Part shown: positions 56,660 through 64,000 of the stretch, in pieces | How positions within the stretch are numbered: the first letter of the stretch is position 1 | Layout of the letters: each line of letters begins with the position of its first letter | Program-made: the position numbers and the translations under genes | DNA from: Aldrovandia affinis | Taxonomy: Eukaryota > Chordata > Actinopteri > Notacanthiformes > Halosauridae | Direction: 5' to 3' | Length of the DNA stretch: 64,000 bases | Assembly (NCBI GenBank): GCA_029706075.1 | Contig: JAINUG010000130.1 | Location: forward strand, 1,778,383 to 1,842,382 | Notes under the pieces: generated by a model | Told to the model about the DNA's origin: nothing | The model's input: the letters and a program-made list of their open reading frames with translations, nothing else | Databases searched by the model: none

Positions 56660-59600
56660 TACTTATATATTTTTATATATATATATCAAACATAATCTCA
56701 AAGATGCCAAGCACAGTATCAAAGGGTTTTAATCAAATGAAAAGAGAAAGAAAAAAAAAGACAATGCTTTCAAGCAATCGGTAAAGCCAAGGACTGCAGT
56801 GCAGCACTATGCAGTGCTGGATTCCCCGTTTATAATCCTGTCATGTCTTATTCTCTAACGTCTTGATGCGACTCAGTGTTTGGATGACACAGATCAATTT
56901 TCTTAAAAGAGGTTTGCGCGCTCGGTCAACATGGGGAAGTGTCGCCTCCCTCGTCCCTCCTGCCATCAGCGAAGTGTTATTTTCACGCTGTGAGGTGAGG
57001 AAGCAGCTGGTGAGGCACGCACACCCCCTCCCCTGGTGAGGCAGATGTTGGATGATAATGCGGTTAGTGCTAGTCCGGACTGACATCTCATGTTTCACAG
57101 GGAGTTGAGGCAGATGGTGTCCTTGACTCCTGCAAGAATAGGATAGGTTATTGAATACAATAGGCTGTTACAATTCATAATGGTAAATTGCATTAGCCCG
57201 CTTTGCAGCATCCCAGACGGCTAAGCAGCTAATAACCCCCGAAGAATCCATCGTCTCTTTTAAGGTAAACTGATTTTATTGATAATGACGATGAAGCTAG
57301 GGGGGCGGGCGGGCTTTCTAGGACATCCATCTCTGGGGCATCTACCTCTAGTGCTCTCTCTCTCTCTTCCTGCGTTTCTCTTCTAGAGATACCTGGTGAA
57401 ATGATGAGCGTCGCCATGGCTCCTGCAGCCTCTGGACCTGGAGGCTACTCAGACGGCTACTCAGCTGTCTGTCTCTGTACAGGTCCCTCTTCTCAGAGCA
57501 GAGGCATGTTGTGCATTGTGTATATTGAAGTCTGATGATGCCATTGCTGCTTTGGAGAAGGGCAGCAACTCTCCCTTTGGGAAATAGATCATTGCTTTCA
57601 ATGGAAAGGTGGCAGCAGCAGGAGAGCATGGCACAGTGGGTTTGGGAACTGGATTGATCATGAGAGGGCCACAGGTTGGGTGGGGTACTACATGGGCAAG
57701 GTGCCACTTACGAAGAGAAGAAACACCTGCACACTGTATTAAATGTTCACAGGTTTACGAGTGCAAACAACATTTCAACCTGTGCGGGTCTTCGTCAGTT
57801 ATAGCTATAGTCTATTTTGCGACCCCAACACCAGCGATTTTCGGATTTGCATGCACTTGTTTTTACCTCTTCTCACACCTATGACACTTATGGCACTTTT
57901 TTTTTCTTTTGAGATCCGGCTTTCCGCACATGGCACAATAAATCTGAGCGGTTTCTCCAGCCGCCAAATGAGGACGGAATGTAAAAGGGGCACAAGCTGT
58001 TTAATTCAGCGTGCATGGAACATTATAAACATTTTACGCTTCGATCATGAAAGCAGGTTGGTCAGCGCTGTGCTGACTTCTTGCTGGGGACAGGACTGGC
58101 CTATGAATTCAGAGTGGCTTCATGTTCCTAAATGGAAATAGTGTCAGTGTCATCTTTGTTTATGGTCTTGTCTGAATGGGGTTTAATGGGGACCATAAAA
58201 GGAGCCCACAAGGTTGTCCTTTTTGAAACTAGTTAATAACTGTATTAAGCCACCCAAATACAAGGGCAAAATGACCTAGATGAATAAAAATGTGACAATA
58301 CTTACATAATTTGAAGACCTGACATTAAAAAAAAATCAAAACATGGATGGTGATGAAATGTAATAGTAGTAGTAACTCTTTATGGAAAATTTCAGTATTT
58401 CATTGCTTGCAGCTTTGAAGCCCACCACATTCGGAGGTGTTTTCAATATGAAATATGCTTGGACTCCCAGACATTGGACAGGGACAGTTCGTAAATCCCC
58501 CCATCCTTCCCCAACCCCCTCAGTATATACAACACCTAGCTGGTTGTTTGTCACATCATGGCCACTGTCAGATCTGAATTGAGGGAAGAATACACAGACA
58601 GATGCATCACACTGCAGGTTGAGCCCCAGACGCCGACAATAAGAGTGCCATCCGTCATCTCCTGGAGTGAGACAATCTCACCCTCCGTACTTCAGCCCCG
58701 CTCCATCAATTAGCGTGCAGTCGCCTCTTATGCAAAAGACACACGGAGTAATTAAGGAATCATGTCGCCCCTTCGTGATTTATGACACTGGGAGTATTGG
58801 GGAGAAAAGTAGGTTGATTCCTGCAGATGCGCTGAAGTTATAGGCAGGGATCAGGAACAGAGGAACATTCCAACATGAAATTGAGTCAGATCATTAGCTG
58901 TCCTGATACACGCTAGCAGTCATTCCCCATTGTCACAGTTTTGAGCCTCTGTGACCGGGAGTCATACCATGGAGCAAGGCAGATTAAATCGACCAGGCTT
59001 CCTCGGGTTACGGCTACACTAATTCTTCCCATGATGCACCAGGTGCCCACAGGGTACCAGTTGTCATCAGTGAGAGATGTACCTTCTCTCCGATAGGAGC
59101 TAACACTCTCCTCTAGTACAGTGTGGCCAGTAGGGTGTGAAATAGTCACTGGCTCACAGGGCATCAGATGAGTGCATATTCACTGTGAGGGCACTTTGAG
59201 AGAAATCTATTCATTTATTAATTGTATACTGGGACACATTAAAAATGTTACAAGCAATAGTGGCTTCAACATTTACCCAGAGGTATACTGTATGTTCTGT
59301 ATACTTAAGTACTGTATTCTGTAAAATGTATATTTTCCTGAAAAATAATGAACAATAAAAGAAAAAAATTATTTTAACTTGGAGGGCAGATATTGAACTT
59401 GTTTGAACTTCATATTGCACTGCCTTTGAATTGGAAAATGATTTGAACTTCAATGTGAACTTTGTTATCAAATGAGTCACTCCAGTTAGAAGCTGAGTAG
59501 AGAGCATGACATCATGCGAGGACACCGATTGCATAACCCACAAAACATAAAGAGCAATAAGAACATTGTGTGAACATTCTTTTGTCATACAGGCACCCCA

Positions 59601-60284
59601 GCATTATGCACATTCCCTTTTCTTCTGGCCTATCAATCAGTTTTGTTCTTGTTTTGTAAAAATGGGGCCCTACGGCCTCTCAATATATTACATACATGAA
59701 ACAACGGCCCAGTTGGTAACATCCCTTCCTTGCCATGCAGGTTAACCAGCTGTGGAGAGGCGGAGCAACAAGATCCAAACAGGAGTTTGTTTGTACACTC
59801 ACTTCCACGTTTATTTACTCATCATACATGGCAAGAAAATAGATGTGCATACACTTGCTGGTGTCACTAATGTTAATAATGGAATTTCCTATACATGGGT
59901 TCTCCATTCATACTCTACACCCTTCACGTAGGGCAAGTGTGCTAACATAATGCCATTACGTATAATGATACCTATTCCAAGTGAAAGTATAATACAAATA
60001 GATTTTTATAACCCCCGAACCCCCTTCCCTCCGATTGCCAATATACAGTATAAGTATAACTAGGGTAACTTAGCTTAACTATCTCTAAGCACCCTGGGTG
60101 GGAAGTGGGATGTGTAGCATTTTGTTGGGTTCCAAAAACAAGCAGGCTGTATTTGGGATATTCTAGAAAGTGGTGACACATCTGATGCACAGCAGTAGTT
60201 AGCAAAACATTTGCATTTGATGCATATTCATTCGAGTGATGTGAATATAATACAAACGTCCTTTATGCACAACACTTTGTTGTA
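56660..60284. other. Noncoding, repeat-poor; possible conserved blocks
   Basis: No gene recognised. 56850-57110 and 58600-58800 are balanced in composition (TCAATTAGCGTGCAGTCGCC, CTCTTATGCAAAAGACAC at 58706-58742). A SINE-like stretch with CAGTGGGTTTGGGAACTGG and GGGCCACAGGTTGGG lies at 57630-57715. The minus frame 57348-57707 (119 aa) shows no domain. Confidence 0.35.
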
Positions 60285-60350
60285 CGTCGCTCTGGATAAG
60301 AGCGTCTGCCAAATGCCTGTAATGTACTGTAATGTAATGCAGTGTAACAC
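60285..60350 (+). mobile_element. L2/SINE 3' tail fragment
   Basis: GTCGCTCTGGATAAGAGCGT, then CTGCCAAATGCCTGTAATGT and a TGTAATG-type repeat. Solo tail with no recognisable head. Confidence 0.85.
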
Positions 60351-62994
60351 ACAACTGCCTCATACTGTGCTTCCACGGTTAAACCATCACCTCACAAAAA
60401 TACTTTCCAGGAGCTACGCTCCCAGAATGGCAAGCTTTATTAAGAAACACTGAGACAGGTAAGACGATCCTTCAGAAAGAAATCTAGTGTGAATTACAAT
60501 CATCTTTTTCACAGACAACCAAACATCTCCAAAGCCAACCTGGGCTCTGACTGATCAAAGGCTGTTGAGAGGTGCACGGAGAGCGCTGTGGGCCAGATTT
60601 TCCAATTTTCTTTCCTTGGTGGTGTGTACTTTTATCATAGCCGGGCTGCCACTCACTCAGTAATGAGTCTCCAGCCACATTTAAAGTGTCAGCTCTGAAG
60701 GGCAGCTCAGAAAGCAACAACAAAACAGATCGATTCAAATTTGCTTTATGTGGCAATGTTAACAAAAGCCTTTGGCTGTACGTGGAGAAAAAAGCCAAGG
60801 TGTTAATTGTATTGGCATTCCTTTAAGCTCGCTTCTCTGCAGATTAATGTTTTCTGTGGGTAGGTTTTTTTGTTGTTGTCTCCAGACCACCCCTCCATGA
60901 ACGATGCCGCTGGCCCGTCCAATCACGAGCCGGCAAGTAACTGATGACACCACAGCTTCACAGCTTCCTTTGCATTCAGGGTCCAAAAATACATAGCTAA
61001 TGAGAACTTAGGAGCGGAAATTTATTGCCGTACCTTCGCTGGAGTTGCCAACGTGGCCGTAAATCTCTGCGAAAACCTCTCGTCCCGATGCAAATCAAAA
61101 GGCAATTTGAGCCTTGTCAAAGTCTCAAATTAAAACGAATGGTTTATGGAAGGCAATGCGCACACGTTCAAAATTACCACTGAGGGACACCGTGTTATGC
61201 ATTACACAACCCTTCCCCTCGTTCGTTGCCCCTCTGCTTCAGACCGCTTCCACCGCGTGTTCCCAACTCCTCTCAGGTTTAATGATCAAGCCGAAATGAA
61301 ACAATATTGATGTGGCATTTTCTTTGTGCCTGTCTTTTTTCCAATAAAGAGAAAGGTCACCGTGCCCACTTACAGCTCACTGAAGAGGCTGTAAGCAAAC
61401 ACGGTTCTTTCATTTGCAGGTTAATCCCTTCATCATCTCATGTGTTTGGATAAGAAATGTGGTAAGTATTTATTTTTTTTGGTCAATTGTACTTGGCTTA
61501 GAAGCTAAGCTGTAATGATTCCGTGTGGTATAGATTATTTAACGTGCAGGGTTGGGCTACTGAGGGTACGGATCCGACTAGCGATTACCCGCTGTAGCAT
61601 CTCCTGTTCTGTAAGAGGCATTCCTGATACCCGAGGCATTATCATCGATGGCGAGAGCTTGTAATGTTTGATTACTGAGGATAGATACTGCATCTAACAG
61701 TAAGTACCGGATGCATGGTGATAAATAGCTGAATGCCCGATTAAGTGCCTTAACAGAGGCTTGGCGAAGATGATAGAGTGGCTGTGGTTAAAGACAGTGG
61801 CGAGGATGACGAGCTTTGGGTCTCTTTGTTGTGAACATGGAATTGGACAAAGCAAGCGCGACAAGAAGGCAAACCTTTTTAGCTGAGGACCCAGCCCACT
61901 GCTACGCCTTGCTGATATTTCACGAATACGCCTCCAGAGCACAGCGAGAGTATTGTCAGGTGAAGATGCTCCCTCTCAGCGTGATCACTCAGGAAGCAAA
62001 TCGCTAATTAGCTTCCAGATGAACATGGCAGGCAACTGATAATTTTGCTTTGGCGGTTTTGATGTAAACACAAAGATGTGCAACCGAAAATCAGTACAAA
62101 CAACTAAAACGGCCGCGTTAGTAGTTCAGCAAAGCGAGTATGCCTCTTTCCCCATTGTCTGTGTTAATTAGAGGTGGGAAATTGCATGCCATTGAAATGC
62201 AGTGTTTTTTATGGTGCGAAAAGTGAATGAGGCTCCCCGGGGACATATCTATCGCTTTGTTTTCATGTCTGTCATAAAACAGAAATAATGACGGAGGGAT
62301 GTACTGGGAGCTGTCTGTGCTTCCTTGAGAAATGAAGGAATCAAGACGAGGGCCAATAGCATGGAGGTAATTGGATTTGATGCTTAGGAAGTGTTGAGTG
62401 TTTATGAATCTGTTATCCACGTTACTGTTCTGTGATATGCTGCCTCATGATCACTAAAGCACAGCAGCAAAAGTCAGTGCTGAAATCACAGTGACAATAA
62501 TTGTGTAATAATTGTCTGCCTCATTTTGTTTCCATGTTGTTTACTCAAAGTAATTATCAGACAATGGAGGTGACGGAACCAGGGAGTGACGGAACTTGCT
62601 AGGGTAACGAAACAGTAGACGTGAGATCTTCACTTTTCACTACACACTGTCAAGTCTGGATTTGTTGCCAATTCTCGAAGAAACAATCAAGCATTTCTTT
62701 GCATAAAATACATAAACACAAATCAAAATACATCTCAAACATTCACGTCAGAGGAGCATTCAACCAAGCCAATTAATAAGTGTTATTACACTGACATGCT
62801 GACAGTATTCTCAAGAAAAAAATAGTTGACTTTCAACGAATCTGCGCTAACTGGAAACAGTTTTTACTCATTGATGATTATACATGTCACCCGTAAGGTC
62901 AGTGTCAAGTGACATGGAAAGATGGCAAGCAATAAGATGCCTCTTACCAGTCACCTCATTTCCCTTCTATTAAAACAATGTCTGATCATATTTA
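60351..62994. other. Noncoding; candidate cluster of conserved noncoding elements
   Basis: No repeats recognised over about 2.6 kb. Balanced, information-rich sequence with homeodomain-like cores (GCTAATTAGC at 62003-62012, GTTAATTAGAGG at 62163, AATGATCAAG at 61280). ORFs are short and motif-less. I infer regulatory DNA; conservation cannot be tested here. Confidence 0.35.
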
Positions 62995-63808
62995 CACTAC
63001 CGGTCAAAAGTTTTAGAACACCCCCATTTTCCAGTTTTTACAGAAATTTAAGCAGTTAAGTCCAGTGAATAACCTGAAATGGTGCAAAGGTAAGCGGTAA
63101 ACTGCCAGAGGTTTAAAAAAAAGTTTAACTTAAAAAACTGAAAAATAATGTGCATTTCAGAGTTATAGAAAAAGGGTTATGGGTTAACGTGGGTTGACAG
63201 TCGCCGACTCTGGATCCAGCAAAAGAGCCCCTGACCATCACGCTTCCTCCTCCATGTTTAACAGTTGGTGTCACACACTGAGGAACCATCCTTTCACCTA
63301 CTCGACGGCCTACAAAACCTTTCAAAATTTAAATATTTCAAGTCTTCAGTAGTCCACTAGCGGTGCTTCATGGCCCATTCTTATTTTGCCATTTAAGCAA
63401 TGGCTTTCTTACTGCCACTCGACCTGTCAAACCTGAAGTCTTCTCTTCACAGTTGAAACTGAGACTTCCTTACTTCGACCAGTGTTAAGCTGTGCTTGAA
63501 GCTGTTGTCCTGTGAGCCGCCTATCACGCAAGCTGTTGACTCTCAGAAACTTGTCTTGTCTTGATTTTGTTGTGGATTTGGGTCTGCCAGACCTCTTCCT
63601 GTCAGACTTTCCTCCAGTTTCCAAGTGCCTTTTGATGTTGTAGGAAACTACTCACTGCCAAAAAATGCACATTATTTTTCAGTTTTTGGTAACCTAAACT
63701 TGTTTTTTTAACCTCTGTACCATTTCAGGTTATTCACTGGAATTTAACTGCTTACATTTCTGTAAAAACTGGAAAATGGGGGTGTTCTAAAACCTTTGAC
63801 CGGTAGTG
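62995..63808 (-). mobile_element. Tc1 element with long terminal repeats, internally deleted (814 bp)
   Basis: Ends CACTACCGGTCAAAAGTTTT (62995) and, inverted, CACTACCGGTCAAAGGTTTT (ending 63808), flanked by TA at 62993-62994 and 63809-63810. Inverted repeats extend about 150 bp on each side (62995-63155 against 63662-63808), an IR/DR-like layout. Minus-strand pieces: 63427-63624 (hook GRPKSTTK, HTH end STVKRRL) and 63125-63325 (ERMVPQCVTPTVKHGGGSVM). The first-Asp region and the D/E half are missing. Confidence 0.92.
63427..63624 (-). pseudogene. Tc1 transposase DNA-binding fragment
   Basis: 65 residues: RKRSGRPKSTTKSRQD (GRPR-like hook between the two HTH motifs), then LRDRRLTGQQLQAQLN and VSVSTVKRRL, the second HTH of a Tc1 paired-like domain. 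No catalytic residues. Confidence 0.85.
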
Positions 63809-64000
63809 TATATAGGAGTTAAACAAACAATACACATTATAAGTCCATTAAATACAGTGAGGCCTGCTTTCATTGTTGTCATACTTGAATACACTAGTTC
63901 ATCTAACAGGGTTCATGTAATTTAACCTTTTTCTTTTTTTTCGCCGGAAACTGTTTAACCTCAATGAAATTGTCAGAGGAAAGATTAAACTCGAGCCATG

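Noticed and set aside
57348-57707. 119-residue minus ORF with RKRERE tail
   Set aside because: The basic tail comes from a CTCTCTCT run; no domain, and part overlaps a SINE-like stretch.
1-64000. CRISPR arrays, bacterial operons, phage or plasmid features
   Set aside because: The sequence is clearly vertebrate; the tandem patterns are AHNAK repeats, microsatellites and transposon ends.

Overview
This is a vertebrate window, almost certainly from a ray-finned fish. The left end is the 3' part of the giant AHNAK (desmoyokin) exon. The rest is dense with relics typical of teleost genomes: many Tc1/mariner copies, hAT-type MITEs with 8-bp target duplications, a pogo/Tigger element, and tRNA- and 5S-derived SINEs. 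There are also LINE 3' ends carrying the tail with the hairpin around CTCTGGATAAGAGCGTCTGC. That tail is known from eel UnaL2 and its SINEs but is widespread in teleosts, so an elopomorph is only a weak guess. Nothing here is prokaryotic: there are no operons, no RBS-led genes and no CRISPR.

Layout. Positions 1-8764 hold the AHNAK repeat domain and C-terminus on the + strand. The frame is clean from 4016 to the stop at 8762-8764. From 475 to 4015 it is broken by many small indels, more like consensus or assembly error in a tandem array than real decay. The 3' UTR runs to about 10480. From about 10.5 to 54 kb there is no convincing cellular gene. This part is intergenic or intronic DNA filled with nested mobile elements. 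From about 54 to 63 kb, and in patches near 43.5-46.4 and 49-49.4 kb, repeat density falls and the sequence looks like candidate conserved noncoding DNA; this is inference. A Tc1 deletion derivative closes the window at 62995-63808.

Most informative items: (1) a complete TA-flanked Tc1 element (50640-51888) whose transposase frame is open except for one TGA, at a site consistent with CpG decay, and keeps a D-D34E triad; it sits inside an older hAT-type MITE. (2) Four hAT-type MITEs with visible 8-bp duplications. (3) Two relics with D-36-E spacing, one carrying a tandem duplication of its 5' end. (4) A SINE with a 17-bp target duplication inside an older Tc1. (5) Near-identical 774-bp higher-order units in AHNAK next to a chimeric-looking unit. 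I found no clearly new multi-gene system. The best candidates for something undescribed are the small membrane-segment ORF at 49845-50108 and the putative noncoding regulatory blocks.
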